The notes beneath the pieces were generated by a model. It was not told where the DNA came from and made no database searches. It saw only the letters and a list, made by a program, of their open reading frames with translations. A DNA stretch of 55,101 bases from Marinilactibacillus psychrotolerans (GTDB lineage Bacteria > Bacillota > Bacilli > Lactobacillales > Carnobacteriaceae_A), in the NCBI RefSeq assembly GCF_900101525.1, contig NZ_FMZD01000004.1, positions 1 through 55,101 on the forward strand. Reading direction: 5' to 3'. Both the position numbers and the translations under genes were made by a program. Below are positions 9,360 to 18,781 of the stretch, piece by piece (positions within the stretch are counted from its first letter, which is position 1; every line of letters starts with the position of its first letter).

Positions 9360-10325
9360 ATGACTACAATCAAAGATGTTGCAGAATTTGCTGGGGTATC
9401 CGTTGCCACAGTTTCAAGAACGTTAAATAATAGTGGATATGTGGGAGAAGAATCCAGAAAAAAGGTAGAAAGAGCGATTAAAACTTTAGAGTATTATCCT
9501 AATGAAGTGGCTAGATCCTTGTTTCAAAAAACATCTAAGATGATAGGATTATTACTGCCTGATATCTCTAATCCATATTTTCCTTTACTAGCAAAGGGAG
9601 TAGAGGATTATGCTCAAGAAAAAGGATATATGGTAATTCTTGGAAATGTGGAAGATAATTTAGAAAAAGAAAAATCTTATGTTAAGTTTTTTTCACAATA
9701 TAATGTTTCTGGAGTATTGTCAGCCTCCGCTATACAAAAAGATGCTAAATCAACCATACCATTTGTTTTATTAGATAGAGCAATGGAAAAAGAAGACTAT
9801 TCCATTTCTACTGATGATCTCTTGGGCGGTAAACTAGCAGCTAAGGCAATTAAAGAAGCAAGAGCAGAGAGCGTTATTGTAATGGCGGGACCTAAAAAAG
9901 TACCAGGAGCTAATGATCGTCTTACTGGAAACCTTCAAATCTTAAACCGATCTAATATAAATTATAAAATCTTTGAAACAAATACTTATCAAGTTGATAA
10001 AGCAGAAAAAATAGCAAGAAGCCTTTTTGAAACCTTTGAAAATTTTGATAGTGTAATAGCAAGTAATGATGTATACGCACTAGCCGTTATGAAAGAAGCG
10101 ATGAGACGGGGGTATCGTATTCCACAGGATATACAGATCATTGGTTATGATGATATGCCTTTTAGCCGCTACATGTTTCCGGGGCTTACTACTATTGCTC
10201 AACCAGCTTATGAAGTAGGGCACAGAGGAGCAAAAATGTTATTTAATTTAATTGAAAAAAAATCAATTACACAAAAAAGAGTTATTTTAAAACCGGATCT
10301 GGTTTGTCGAGATACTTTAAGATAG
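9360..10325 (+). CDS. rbsR: LacI-family repressor of the ribose operon
   Basis: LacI/GalR-type regulator of 321 aa. The N-terminal helix-turn-helix reads TIKDVAEFAGVSVATVSRTLNN, followed by the hinge helix (YYPNEVARSLFQK), and the rest is the periplasmic-binding-protein-like effector domain (ISNPYFPLLAKGVEDYA, VIASNDVYALAVMK, QIIGYDDMPFSRYMFPGLTTIAQP). Start ATG 9360 follows GAGGGAG; an upstream TTG lies inside the operator and is rejected. The gene is the first of rbsRKDACB with only ten bases to rbsK, so it most likely senses ribose and represses its own operon through the palindrome at 9330-9343. Confidence 0.9.
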   Translation: MTTIKDVAEFAGVSVATVSRTLNNSGYVGEESRKKVERAIKTLEYYPNEVARSLFQKTSKMIGLLLPDISNPYFPLLAKGVEDYAQEKGYMVILGNVEDNLEKEKSYVKFFSQYNVSGVLSASAIQKDAKSTIPFVLLDRAMEKEDYSISTDDLLGGKLAAKAIKEARAESVIVMAGPKKVPGANDRLTGNLQILNRSNINYKIFETNTYQVDKAEKIARSLFETFENFDSVIASNDVYALAVMKEAMRRGYRIPQDIQIIGYDDMPFSRYMFPGLTTIAQPAYEVGHRGAKMLFNLIEKKSITQKRVILKPDLVCRDTLR

Positions 10326-10335
10326 GAGCTTGAAA

Positions 10336-11250
10336 ATGTCAAATATTGTAGTAGTAGGAAGTATATCAACAGATTTCATTGTTGGAGCTAATAAGAGACC
10401 TCTTGTTGGAGAAACGATAGAAGGAACAAGTTTTACCACAGATTTTGGAGGAAAAGGAGCTAATCAAGCCGTTGCTTGCGCTCGTTTAGGAGCAAAGACA
10501 TCGATACTAGGAGCTGTTGGAGGAGATGAATTTGCGGAAAGACTTTTACAGAATCTTCAAAATAATAATATAAATATAAGCAATGTGGAACGGGTTACAC
10601 ATTCACCTTCTGGTTCTGCAGTGATCACTTTGGTTGAAGGAGATAATTCAATTATATATGTACCAGGAGCAAATGCTGAATATAATCCACTAGCGGTCAG
10701 AACTTACTTTGAAAATAGAAAAGATGAAAAAATTGATTTAGTTTTGGTACAAAATGAGACAAAAGAAGAAACGGTAGAAAGTTTAATTGATTTATGTAAT
10801 CTGGAGAATGTGCCTGTTTTATTAAATCCAGCTCCAGCTAGAACAATAGCAAAGAATACTATTGATAAATTAACATTTCTGACTCCAAATGAAACGGAGT
10901 TTAAGACGATGTTTCCTAATGAAAAATTAAAAGATGTCTTAACACAATATCCAAAAAAATTAATAGTAACTTTAGGTTCAAAAGGAGCCATATTCCATGA
11001 TGGTAAATCTATTATTAAAGTCCCGTCAATACCCGTAGAAAATGTAGAAGATACAACAGGGGCAGGAGATACCTTTAATGGAGCATTTGCTGTAGCGGTT
11101 ACCTCGGGTCTGCAGATAGAAGAAAGTATAAAATTCGGGAATTTAGCTGCAGCTATTGCTATTCAAAATAAGGGAGCACAAAATGGAATGCCGACATTAA
11201 AAGAAATGAAGGGAAGAATAGAATATGAAAAAAAATGGGATCTTGAATAG
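10336..11250 (+). CDS. rbsK: ribokinase
   Basis: PfkB-family sugar kinase of 304 aa that phosphorylates ribose to ribose 5-phosphate in the cytoplasm. Substrate-binding DFGGKGANQAVACARLGA is near residue 40, and the anion-hole/catalytic motif DTTGAGDTFNGAFA near residue 240 carries the catalytic base Asp. LLNPAPAR and LTPNETE are the usual ribokinase segments. AGGAG with 7-base spacing supports ATG 10336. It sits between the repressor and rbsD, overlapping rbsD by 26 bases, which suggests translational coupling. Confidence 0.94.
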   Translation: MSNIVVVGSISTDFIVGANKRPLVGETIEGTSFTTDFGGKGANQAVACARLGAKTSILGAVGGDEFAERLLQNLQNNNINISNVERVTHSPSGSAVITLVEGDNSIIYVPGANAEYNPLAVRTYFENRKDEKIDLVLVQNETKEETVESLIDLCNLENVPVLLNPAPARTIAKNTIDKLTFLTPNETEFKTMFPNEKLKDVLTQYPKKLIVTLGSKGAIFHDGKSIIKVPSIPVENVEDTTGAGDTFNGAFAVAVTSGLQIEESIKFGNLAAAIAIQNKGAQNGMPTLKEMKGRIEYEKKWDLE

Positions 11251-11626
11251 CGAAATCAGTAAAATATTAGCGGATATGGGGCATACAGATCAATTGATTA
11301 TTGCAGATTGCGGGTTGCCAGTTCCTGATGGAGTGAAAAAAATTGATCTATCGATATATGAAGGCATACCCAGTTTTGAAGAGTTATTAAACTTAATGAT
11401 GAATGAAATGAAGATAGAAAAAGCGATATTGGCTGAAGAAATAAAAGGTAAAAATTCGAACCTTAATAAAAGAACAGTAGAAAAATTAAAAAGTTCTGAT
11501 ATTGAAGTTGTTTATATACAACATGAAGAATTTAAAAAACAGTCTCAATTTTCTAAAACAATTATTCGAACTGGAGAAGCAACACCCTATGCAAATGTGA
11601 TTTTACAATCCGGAGTATTATTCTAG
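11225..11626 (+). CDS. rbsD: D-ribose pyranase
   Basis: RbsD/FucU family protein of 133 aa that converts beta-pyranose ribose to the furanose form used by ribokinase. The family start MKKNGILNSEISKILADMGHTD contains the catalytic His of MGH, and the end contains TGEATPYANVILQSGV. Length matches the family. It begins inside the end of rbsK (frame shifted) and is followed 11 bases later by rbsA with a good AGGAGG. Confidence 0.93.
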   Translation: MKKNGILNSEISKILADMGHTDQLIIADCGLPVPDGVKKIDLSIYEGIPSFEELLNLMMNEMKIEKAILAEEIKGKNSNLNKRTVEKLKSSDIEVVYIQHEEFKKQSQFSKTIIRTGEATPYANVILQSGVLF

Positions 11627-11637
11627 GAGGTGCAAAA

Positions 11638-13119
11638 ATGAACATAGAAATGAAAGGGGTTACTAAATCTTTTGGCAGCAATTATGTCTTGAGAGGAGTG
11701 GACTTTGATCTACAAGCGGGTGAAGTACATGCACTAATGGGAGAAAATGGAGCTGGAAAATCCACCTTAATGAATATTATGACAGGGTTGCACAAAAAAG
11801 ATGAGGGACAAATATTTATTGATGGAAAAGAGCAGCTATTTGATAGTCCCAAAGCAGCTGAAAATTATGGGATTAGCTTTATTCATCAGGAAATGATTAC
11901 ATGGCCAGAAATGACAGTTTTAGAAAATTTATTTATGGGAAAAGAAATGAAAACTAGTTTTGGTTGGATAAAAACCAAAGAGATGCAGAATAAGGCAGAC
12001 AATATTTTTCGAGAACTTGGTATCCAAATAGACTTCGACAAACAAATGAAGACATTAAGTGTAGGACAACAACAATTAGTTGAGATTGCAAAAACCTTAA
12101 TGAACGAGACCAAGGTCATCATAATGGATGAGCCAACAGCTGCATTAACGGATAGAGAAATTGAGCTATTATTCAAGATAATAAATCAACTTAAGGAAAA
12201 AAATGTAGCGATTGTTTACATTTCTCATCGGATGGAAGAGATTTTTAAAATTAGTGACCGGGTAACAGTTATGAGAGATGGAATCTCAATCAGTACTAAA
12301 CCTACCAAGGACACATATTATGATGAAATTGTTCGTCAAATGGTTGGAAGAGACTTAGAGGATTATTACCCAACTATCGAAAGCGAGAAGGGAGAGATGG
12401 TATTAGAGGTTAAAGAACTATCTCGATTTAACCTTTTTAATGAAATTTCTTTCAAGCTACATTCAGGTGAAATAATTGGATTTTCTGGATTAATGGGATC
12501 AGGTCGTACGGAAATCATGCGGGCAATATTTGGGATTGATCGATTAGAAAAAGGGGAAATATTTTTAGAAGGTGAAAAAGTAGAGATAAAAACGCCGAAT
12601 GATGCTATTTCAAAAGGAATTGGATTCCTAACAGAAAATCGCAAAGACGAAGGATTATTTTTAGATTTCTCTATACGAGATAATATCAGCATGACGGCTT
12701 TTGAAGAATTTTCTAAATATGGTTGGATCAATCGTAAAGAAGAAGCAGAGTTTGTAGAGCTACTAATTAAAAGATTGACGGTTAAAACAACAGATATGGA
12801 GTTGCCGGCATCTGCTCTTTCGGGAGGGAATCAGCAGAAAGTTGTGCTTGCCAAATGGATTGGTGCTGGATCGAAAGTATTGATTCTAGACGAACCAACT
12901 CGTGGAGTAGATGTAGGAGCCAAAAAAGAGATCTATAGTTTAATGAAAGAATTAACGGAAAGAGGCGTTGGTATTATTATGGTATCGAGCGACTTACCAG
13001 AAGTAATCGGCGTTAGTGATCGGGTGATTGTAGTTCATGAAGGAAAAATAGCAGGAGAACTCTCAAAAGAATCTTTATCTGAAGAAAAAATTATGACATT
13101 AGCAACAGGAGGATCTTAA
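11638..13119 (+). CDS. rbsA: ribose ABC transporter, ATP-binding protein
   Basis: Double-ATPase subunit of a CUT2-family sugar importer, 493 aa. The first domain has Walker A GENGAGKST (near residue 38), signature LSVGQQQLVEIAK and Walker B VIIMDEPTAAL. The second domain has the degenerate Walker A GLMGSGRTE typical of the family, signature LSGGNQQKVVLAKW and Walker B VLILDEPTRGVDVGAK. It energises ribose uptake at the inner face of the membrane together with RbsC and RbsB. Its stop codon overlaps the rbsC start by one base. Confidence 0.94.
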   Translation: MNIEMKGVTKSFGSNYVLRGVDFDLQAGEVHALMGENGAGKSTLMNIMTGLHKKDEGQIFIDGKEQLFDSPKAAENYGISFIHQEMITWPEMTVLENLFMGKEMKTSFGWIKTKEMQNKADNIFRELGIQIDFDKQMKTLSVGQQQLVEIAKTLMNETKVIIMDEPTAALTDREIELLFKIINQLKEKNVAIVYISHRMEEIFKISDRVTVMRDGISISTKPTKDTYYDEIVRQMVGRDLEDYYPTIESEKGEMVLEVKELSRFNLFNEISFKLHSGEIIGFSGLMGSGRTEIMRAIFGIDRLEKGEIFLEGEKVEIKTPNDAISKGIGFLTENRKDEGLFLDFSIRDNISMTAFEEFSKYGWINRKEEAEFVELLIKRLTVKTTDMELPASALSGGNQQKVVLAKWIGAGSKVLILDEPTRGVDVGAKKEIYSLMKELTERGVGIIMVSSDLPEVIGVSDRVIVVHEGKIAGELSKESLSEEKIMTLATGGS

Positions 13120-14081
13120 TGGAAGCTAAATCTAAAAGTATTGCTCAAACAAAAGCTAAAAGAAGTGAATTATTTAGGAAGTTAGGGCCACTAATTGCCC
13201 TAATAGTTCTAGTTACTGTGGTAACCTTTTTGAATACAAATTTTATCAGTCCGACAAACCTTTTAAATCTTTTAAGACAAGTATCTGTGAATGCTTTAAT
13301 TGCCTTTGGTATGACATTCGTTATCATTACCGGAGGAATTGATTTATCAGTAGGATCCACACTAGCGCTTAGTGGAGCTTTGACTGCTGGGATTCTAGCG
13401 GCAGGTGTACCACCTGTTGTTGCGATTTTTGCTGGTCTATTGATAGGGGCAGCGTTAGGATTACTGAATGGTATTGTGATTACCAAAGGGAAAGTAGCAC
13501 CATTTATCGCAACACTTGCTACAATGACAATATTTCGTGGATTAACGTTAGTTTATACAGAAGGAAATCCCATCACAGGATTTAGTGATGACTTCACATT
13601 TTTATTTTTTGGAAGGGGGTATCTATTCGGAATACCATTCCCAGTAGTATTAATGGCTATTGCCTTCGGGATACTATTTGTTCTTTTACACAAAATGACA
13701 TTTGGTCGTAAGACTTTTGCGATTGGGGGGAATGAAAATGCATCTTATATAGCTGGGATCAAAAGTGATAGAGTTAAATATACCGTCTATGCCATTTCAG
13801 GAATGATGTCAGCGCTAGCCGGACTGATTTTAACTTCGAGATTAAATTCTGCACAACCTACTGCCGGGACCGCTTATGAATTAGATGCAATTGCTGCTGT
13901 AGTAATTGGTGGCACAAGCTTAGCAGGAGGAAAAGGACGTATAGTGGGAACACTTATTGGGGCGTTGATTATTGGAACATTAAATAATGGATTAAATCTC
14001 CTTGGCGTATCTAGTTTTTATCAGCAAGTAGTTAGAGGAATCGTTATTATTATTGCAGTATTGTTAGACAGAAAAAAATAG
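13119..14081 (+). CDS. rbsC: ribose ABC transporter, permease
   Basis: CUT2-family permease of 320 aa with about eight to ten membrane helices. Recognisable segments are NALIAFGMTFVIITGGIDLSVGS and GGTSLAGGKGRIVGTLIGALIIGTLNNGLNLLGV, both close to E. coli RbsC. The GTG/ATG junction with rbsA is ATGG at 13119, one base inside the previous stop, so translation is coupled. It forms the membrane channel for ribose. Confidence 0.94.
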   Translation: MEAKSKSIAQTKAKRSELFRKLGPLIALIVLVTVVTFLNTNFISPTNLLNLLRQVSVNALIAFGMTFVIITGGIDLSVGSTLALSGALTAGILAAGVPPVVAIFAGLLIGAALGLLNGIVITKGKVAPFIATLATMTIFRGLTLVYTEGNPITGFSDDFTFLFFGRGYLFGIPFPVVLMAIAFGILFVLLHKMTFGRKTFAIGGNENASYIAGIKSDRVKYTVYAISGMMSALAGLILTSRLNSAQPTAGTAYELDAIAAVVIGGTSLAGGKGRIVGTLIGALIIGTLNNGLNLLGVSSFYQQVVRGIVIIIAVLLDRKK

Positions 14082-14099
14082 ATAAATGGAGGAATTAAC

Positions 14100-15035
14100 A
14101 TGAAAAAACTTTTTGGACTATTAACAATCTTTACAATGTTTCTTTTAGGAGCTTGTGGTTCAGCAACATTAGAAGGCGAACAATCTGACGAAAGTGAAAA
14201 AGTAGCGGAAATATCTCCAGATGAAATGACTATTGGTCTATCTATTTCAACATTAAATAATCCATTTTTTGGTCAGCTGCAAGAAGGGGTAGAAGATAAA
14301 GCCGAAGAAAATGGTACGACAGTGCGAACAGTTGATGCTCAAGACGATACAGCTACACAAATTAATGGGATTGATGATTTGATTCAACAAGGCGTAGATG
14401 TTCTTTTAATCAATCCAGTAGATTCTGATGCCATCACACCAGCGATTGAATCTGCTAATGCAGCTGGGATCCCTGTCATTACCTTAGACCGTTCAAGTGA
14501 AGGTGGAGAAGTCGTTACATTAATTGCTTCAGACAATGTTCAAGGCGGAGAAATGGCTGCTGAACACATAGTTGAGCTTGTGGGAGAAAATGCTAAAGTT
14601 GTTCAACTAGAAGGAACCCCAGGAGCATCTGCTGCTAATGAACGTGGTGAAGGATTTAATAATGTGGCAAATGAAAAATTAGATATTGTAGATAGTCAAT
14701 CTGCTAATTTTAGCCGATCAGAAGGATTAACCGTAATGGAAAACCTACTACAATCCAACTCAGATATTGATGCTGTATTTGCTCAAAATGATGAAATGGC
14801 ATTGGGTGCTATAGAAGCTATAGAAGCAGCAGGATTAGAAGATATTGTAGTAATCGGATTTGACGGAAATGAAGATGCACTTGCTCAAATCGAAGAAGGT
14901 CGATTAGATGCAACAGTAGCGCAACAACCATATGAAATGGGCTCATTAGCAGTGCAAGCAGCCTATGACTATGTCTCAGGAAAAGATGTAGAAAACGTAA
15001 TTTCTTCTCCATTAGAATTGATGACTGCTGAATAA
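14100..15035 (+). CDS. rbsB: ribose ABC transporter, substrate-binding lipoprotein
   Basis: Solute-binding protein of 311 aa, with a lipoprotein signal peptide (MKKLFGLLTIFTMFLLGACGS) and lipobox Cys19. The mature part follows the RbsB pattern: IGLSISTLNNPFFGQLQEGVEDKA, DVLLINPVDSDAITPAIESANAAGIPVITLDR and AVFAQNDEMALGAIEAIEAAG. A short acidic linker after the Cys (GEQSDESEKVAEISPDE) tethers it to the membrane. It delivers ribose to RbsC. The gene ends the operon, with a strong terminator 70 bases downstream. Confidence 0.94.
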   Translation: MKKLFGLLTIFTMFLLGACGSATLEGEQSDESEKVAEISPDEMTIGLSISTLNNPFFGQLQEGVEDKAEENGTTVRTVDAQDDTATQINGIDDLIQQGVDVLLINPVDSDAITPAIESANAAGIPVITLDRSSEGGEVVTLIASDNVQGGEMAAEHIVELVGENAKVVQLEGTPGASAANERGEGFNNVANEKLDIVDSQSANFSRSEGLTVMENLLQSNSDIDAVFAQNDEMALGAIEAIEAAGLEDIVVIGFDGNEDALAQIEEGRLDATVAQQPYEMGSLAVQAAYDYVSGKDVENVISSPLELMTAE

Positions 15036-15103
15036 AATTTTGAAAAGACGAGAATAACTATTACCCTTAAAATCATCTATCATATTATAAATATTTGAAA
15101 TTG

Positions 15104-15145
15104 AAACCGCCTAAATCTGCTAAGATAAGATTTAGGTGGTTTTTT
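15104..15145 (+). terminator. terminator of the ribose operon
   Basis: A 15-bp stem (AAACCGCCTAAATCT with AGATTTAGGTGGTTT, one G-U) and a nine-base loop, ending in a run of six T. Confidence 0.92.
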
Positions 15146-15200
15146 AATGTTGTATACCCATCTATGACAAAGTAAGTCATCGTATAATTCATTATTTGGT

Positions 15201-15215
15201 ATGAAAGCCTATACA
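15201..15215 (+). promoter_or_regulatory. cre-like site before the first PRD/PTS operon
   Basis: ATGAAAGCCTATACA agrees with WTGNAARCGNWWWCA except that the central CG is CC. It lies 20 bases before TATAAT (15235-15240), the only clear -10 of this operon, which has no good -35. CcpA control plus activation by the PRD protein is a reasonable guess. Confidence 0.4.
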
Positions 15216-15263
15216 ATTACTGTCAGTAAGCCCTTATAATGAAAAGTGTCAGGAGGGAAGAAC

Positions 15264-17342
15264 ATGCTTTTAGATAAGCGAAGCTATTCAATTATTGAAT
15301 TACTAGTCCAAAACCCAAATAATCGAATTGCTGATTTAGAAAAGGAATTTCAGTTAACAAGAAGGCAAATCAATTACTCAATTAAGAAAATAAATGGTTG
15401 GCTAGAGAGTAATTGTTTGCCAACAATCAAGCGGAGTAAAAACGGCAGTTTTTCATTAGATCAGAAAGTTATTCAATATTTTACTAACTTAAGTAGTCAA
15501 CAAGATGAGTCAGAACAATTGGAATATGTACCAACTGAGAAAGAACGTACGATTCTTTTAGTATTCTATCTTTTATCGAAAAAAGAAGAACTATCACTGG
15601 CTCATATTACGGATATCCTAGAAGTTAGTAAAAATACAGTAGTGAGAGATATAAAAGTTGCAAATGAAGGGCTAAGTAATTACGGGTTAGCCATTAGTTA
15701 CACTAGAGCAGAAGGCTATAAAATCGAAGGAGAAGAATTGATAATCCGAAAATTGCTCAATTCTTTATTGGAAAAAATTCTTCAAATGTATAAAGGTCAA
15801 TACTATTTAGAAAAAATTGGACAATTAAATGTAGAAGCCGTTCTTCCTGTCATTGAAAAAATAGAAGAAGTACTTGGTATTCAATATACAGATCAAAGCT
15901 TAGCTGTTTTACCTTGGTTGCTTTTAGTTAATAAAAGAAGAGTAAATCAAGGAAATGTATTGAAAAGGTCATGGCATGAATCTGTAGTTGATTTTCGAGA
16001 TACAAGAGAATATGAGGTGATAAATGAACACTTAATACCTTTTATAAATCTGCTTGATCAAGAAAGAGAATGGTTGATTCTACAATTTCTTACTGCAAAC
16101 TTTCAAGATTCTACTAAAAATGTGGTTGAAGATAAGGACTTGATTATGGCCATTAAAGAAATGATTTGGCTGTTTGAAGAAAAAACTTATCTAACGATTT
16201 CTAATAAACAATATTTACTCGAGAGATTGGCTCAACACCTGCGACCTGCCTATTATCGGGTGAAATATCAAATTAGTTTGAAGAATGACTGGTATCTAGA
16301 TTATATAGAAAGAGAAGAGAGCTACACAGTTCTATTCGAAATTATCAAAGAGATTATACAGCCTATTGAAAAGTTGACAAATAGAATATTTAATAATAAC
16401 GAAATTGCTTTACTGACCTTTTTCTTTGGAGCGGAACTATTGAATCAAGGTATATCTTTAGAAAACAAGATCAAAGCGGTAGTGGTTTGTACAAATGGAA
16501 TTTCAATTTCCAGGATTCTAAATTACTCTCTAAAAGAGCTCTTTCCGGATTTTATATTTTTAAATGTTCTTTCTATACGAGAATTTAAAGAATATACAAG
16601 AGACTTTGATATTGCCTTTTCTACAGTACCTCTAGAAACAGATCAGAAAACTTTTCTATTGAATCCACTTATTACTGAGAAAGAAAAACAAGCATTACAA
16701 AAACAAGTTTATCAACATTTAGGGATTGATAAAAAAGAGCTTTCGATTACTAGATTATTATCTGTAATAAAAAAACATGCCAAAATTTATGATGAAGACC
16801 AATTAGTTTCTAGTTTGAAAAATATATTAAATAGTAATGTGGAAACGAAAGATCCTGTTGAATTCGAATCTTCTTTACCTTCTTTATTGAATTATCTTAA
16901 CGAAGAACGGATTCGGTTTATTGAGGAAGTAGATGATTGGAAAGAGGGAATTCGTCTAGCCTGCGCTCCATTGGTTGAGGAACAAAAAATCACGCCGCAA
17001 TATATCGAAACCTTAATCAACGAAAATGATACAGAACACACGTATAGCTTTTTAGGAGAAACGATGGCGATCCCCCATGCTGATAGGCCTAATCAAATAC
17101 TAAATGATGGCTTTTCTATGTTGATCTTGAAAAGACCTATTCAGTTTAAGAATAAACATAAAGTTCAAATTGTTGTGCCGCTAGCTATTGAAGAAAAAAC
17201 AAATCATCTAAAAGCGATTCTTCAATTACAAAAATTGGCAGAAGATACTGAATTGATGAAAGAATTAATGAGTAAGCATAATGCCGAAGAAGTTATTGAA
17301 ATAATAAGAACAAAGTTATTGGATTTTGAAATAAAGGTATAA
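15264..17342 (+). CDS. PRD/BglG-type transcriptional regulator with EIIB and EIIA domains
   Basis: Activator of the MtlR/LicR type, 692 aa. Order: N-terminal helix-turn-helix (DLEKEFQLTRRQINYSIKK), a second HTH near residue 115 (LAHITDILEVSKNTVVRDIKVANEGL), two PRDs, a galactitol-type EIIB-like domain with its Cys in KAVVVCTNGISISRIL, and a C-terminal EIIA domain with His in TMAIPHADRP. PRD2 keeps one histidine (RLAQHLRPAYYR), but the other usual PRD histidines appear replaced (LPWLLLVNKRR, WLILQFLTANF, LLTFFFGAEL). AGGAGG at 15251-15256 supports ATG 15264. It heads the aldolase-PTS-dehydratase operon and probably activates it according to PTS phosphorylation. Confidence 0.9.
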   Translation: MLLDKRSYSIIELLVQNPNNRIADLEKEFQLTRRQINYSIKKINGWLESNCLPTIKRSKNGSFSLDQKVIQYFTNLSSQQDESEQLEYVPTEKERTILLVFYLLSKKEELSLAHITDILEVSKNTVVRDIKVANEGLSNYGLAISYTRAEGYKIEGEELIIRKLLNSLLEKILQMYKGQYYLEKIGQLNVEAVLPVIEKIEEVLGIQYTDQSLAVLPWLLLVNKRRVNQGNVLKRSWHESVVDFRDTREYEVINEHLIPFINLLDQEREWLILQFLTANFQDSTKNVVEDKDLIMAIKEMIWLFEEKTYLTISNKQYLLERLAQHLRPAYYRVKYQISLKNDWYLDYIEREESYTVLFEIIKEIIQPIEKLTNRIFNNNEIALLTFFFGAELLNQGISLENKIKAVVVCTNGISISRILNYSLKELFPDFIFLNVLSIREFKEYTRDFDIAFSTVPLETDQKTFLLNPLITEKEKQALQKQVYQHLGIDKKELSITRLLSVIKKHAKIYDEDQLVSSLKNILNSNVETKDPVEFESSLPSLLNYLNEERIRFIEEVDDWKEGIRLACAPLVEEQKITPQYIETLINENDTEHTYSFLGETMAIPHADRPNQILNDGFSMLILKRPIQFKNKHKVQIVVPLAIEEKTNHLKAILQLQKLAEDTELMKELMSKHNAEEVIEIIRTKLLDFEIKV

Positions 17343-17360
17343 GAAAGAGAGGTTTAGTCA

Positions 17361-17981
17361 TTGAATATAAATCAGTTTCCAATCATTACTGTCATATTTA
17401 GAGGGTTCAGCAAAGACCAAGTAATGATTGCTATAGAAGAGTTGGAAAAAAGTAGAAGAGAATATGCAGTAGAAATTACACTGAATTCTCCAGATGCGTT
17501 TACTACTATAAAAGCTGCTTCAAAAAAATATGGAAAAAGAATGTGGATTGGAGCAGGAACAGTAAAGAATTTAGATGAAGCAAAAATTGCGATTGATTCA
17601 GGAGCGAGATTTGTTTTATCCCCAATTGCATTAGATAGAGAAACTTTGAATTACTGCAAGAACCATGGTGTTTTAACGGTCCCTTCAGGGTTAACACCTA
17701 CAGAAGTATGGAAATTAGTAGAAGACGGAGCAGATATTATAAAAGTTTTCCCTGCAGCTTCTATTGCTATTGATCACATGAAAGCTTTAAAAGGTCCTTT
17801 AGGCGATTTACCACTTATGGCTGTTGGTGGAATCAATAAAAATAATGCAAAGGCATACTTAATGAATGGCGCAAAGTATTTAGGAGTAGGCTCTAGTTTA
17901 TTTAAAAAAGAAGATATTGAGCACAAAAATATTGAAGGTCTCAAACAGTCATTAAGAGCATTTGAAGAAGCAATAAATTAA
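17361..17981 (+). CDS. KDPG/KDPGal-type class I aldolase
   Basis: Aldolase of 206 aa of the KDPG/KHG family, which splits 2-keto-3-deoxy-6-phospho-sugar acids into pyruvate and glyceraldehyde 3-phosphate. The Schiff-base lysine is Lys128 in DIIKVFPAAS, and the proton-shuttling Glu38 lies in VEITLNSPDA. GAGTVKNLDEA, VTVPSG-like LTVPSGLTP and GGINKNNAKAYLMNGAKYLGVGS complete the barrel. The start is TTG 17361, preceded by AGAGAGG; the first residues (NINQFPIITVIFRGF) fit the family. Position beside a galactonate-dehydratase-like gene points to 2-keto-3-deoxy-6-phosphogalactonate (DgoA-type) as substrate, but KDPG cannot be excluded. Confidence 0.88.
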   Translation: MNINQFPIITVIFRGFSKDQVMIAIEELEKSRREYAVEITLNSPDAFTTIKAASKKYGKRMWIGAGTVKNLDEAKIAIDSGARFVLSPIALDRETLNYCKNHGVLTVPSGLTPTEVWKLVEDGADIIKVFPAASIAIDHMKALKGPLGDLPLMAVGGINKNNAKAYLMNGAKYLGVGSSLFKKEDIEHKNIEGLKQSLRAFEEAIN

Positions 17982-17997
17982 AAGGAGGCGCAATTAA

Positions 17998-18471
17998 GTG
18001 GATGTGGCGGTTGAATTAAAAAAAGAAAATATTTTAACAAATTTGAATTTCCAAACAAAAGAAGAAGTTCTGCGCTTTCTTGCAAATCATTTGTATGAAG
18101 AAGGATATGTTAAGGAAGAATATAAAAAATCCATAGTAGAAAGGGAGCACAGATATCCTACCGGCCTTCCTTCAGCAGGAGTTAATATTGCTATCCCACA
18201 TACTAATCATGATTTAGTAAATGAAACAACGATTGCTATTGGAGTATTGGATAAACCGGTTAGTTTTTATTCAATGGAAGATTCAAAAACACTTTTAGAT
18301 ATACAAATTGTTATTATGTTAGCTATTGGAGAACCAAAAGGACAAATTGAAATGCTGCAAAGAATAGTAGCAATTATCCAAAATGAAGCATTAACCAAAA
18401 AGGTTTTAGCATCTGATTCAACAGAAACAATCGTAGCCTTATTAGAACCTGCTTTAACAGAAAACAAATAA
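17998..18471 (+). CDS. PTS IIA component, galactitol/fructose type
   Basis: Stand-alone EIIA of 157 aa. The phospho-accepting His68 lies in NIAIPHTNHD, preceded by the family motif REHRYPTGLPSAGV. It takes phosphate from HPr and passes it to the IIB coded next. GTG start follows AAGGAGG with nine-base spacing. The following IIB and IIC belong to the galactitol (Gat) family, and EIIA sequences of that family group with this one, so galactitol-type is the better label than fructose-type. Substrate of the whole permease is discussed under the dehydratase gene. Confidence 0.88.
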   Translation: MDVAVELKKENILTNLNFQTKEEVLRFLANHLYEEGYVKEEYKKSIVEREHRYPTGLPSAGVNIAIPHTNHDLVNETTIAIGVLDKPVSFYSMEDSKTLLDIQIVIMLAIGEPKGQIEMLQRIVAIIQNEALTKKVLASDSTETIVALLEPALTENK

Positions 18472-18489
18472 AATTGGGAGTGGTTTAAG

Positions 18490-18768
18490 ATGAAAAGAGT
18501 ATTAGTAGCTTGTGGAAATGGAATTGCTACGTCTACGGTAGTAGCTTCAAAAATTAGAGAATATGCTGAAGAAAAAGGGATAGCACTTCAAACCGATCAA
18601 TGTAAATTAATGGAAGTTCCAGGGAAAGCAAGTAGTTATGATCTGGTTGTAACGACAGGTACATTTGGAGGGGATGTTGATACTCCGGTGGTTCGTGCCA
18701 TTTCGTTATTAACTGGAATAGGACAAGAAGACACCTTACAAGAAATTATAACTAAATTAGAACAGTAA
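18490..18768 (+). CDS. PTS IIB component, galactitol type
   Basis: Small EIIB of 92 aa with the phosphocysteine Cys8 in LVACGNGIATSTVVASKI, the P-loop pattern of GatB-type IIB proteins. It relays phosphate from IIA to the sugar carried by IIC. Its gene lies 18 bases after IIA and 13 before IIC, within one transcript. Confidence 0.9.
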   Translation: MKRVLVACGNGIATSTVVASKIREYAEEKGIALQTDQCKLMEVPGKASSYDLVVTTGTFGGDVDTPVVRAISLLTGIGQEDTLQEIITKLEQ

Positions 18769-18781
18769 AGGAGAATAAACT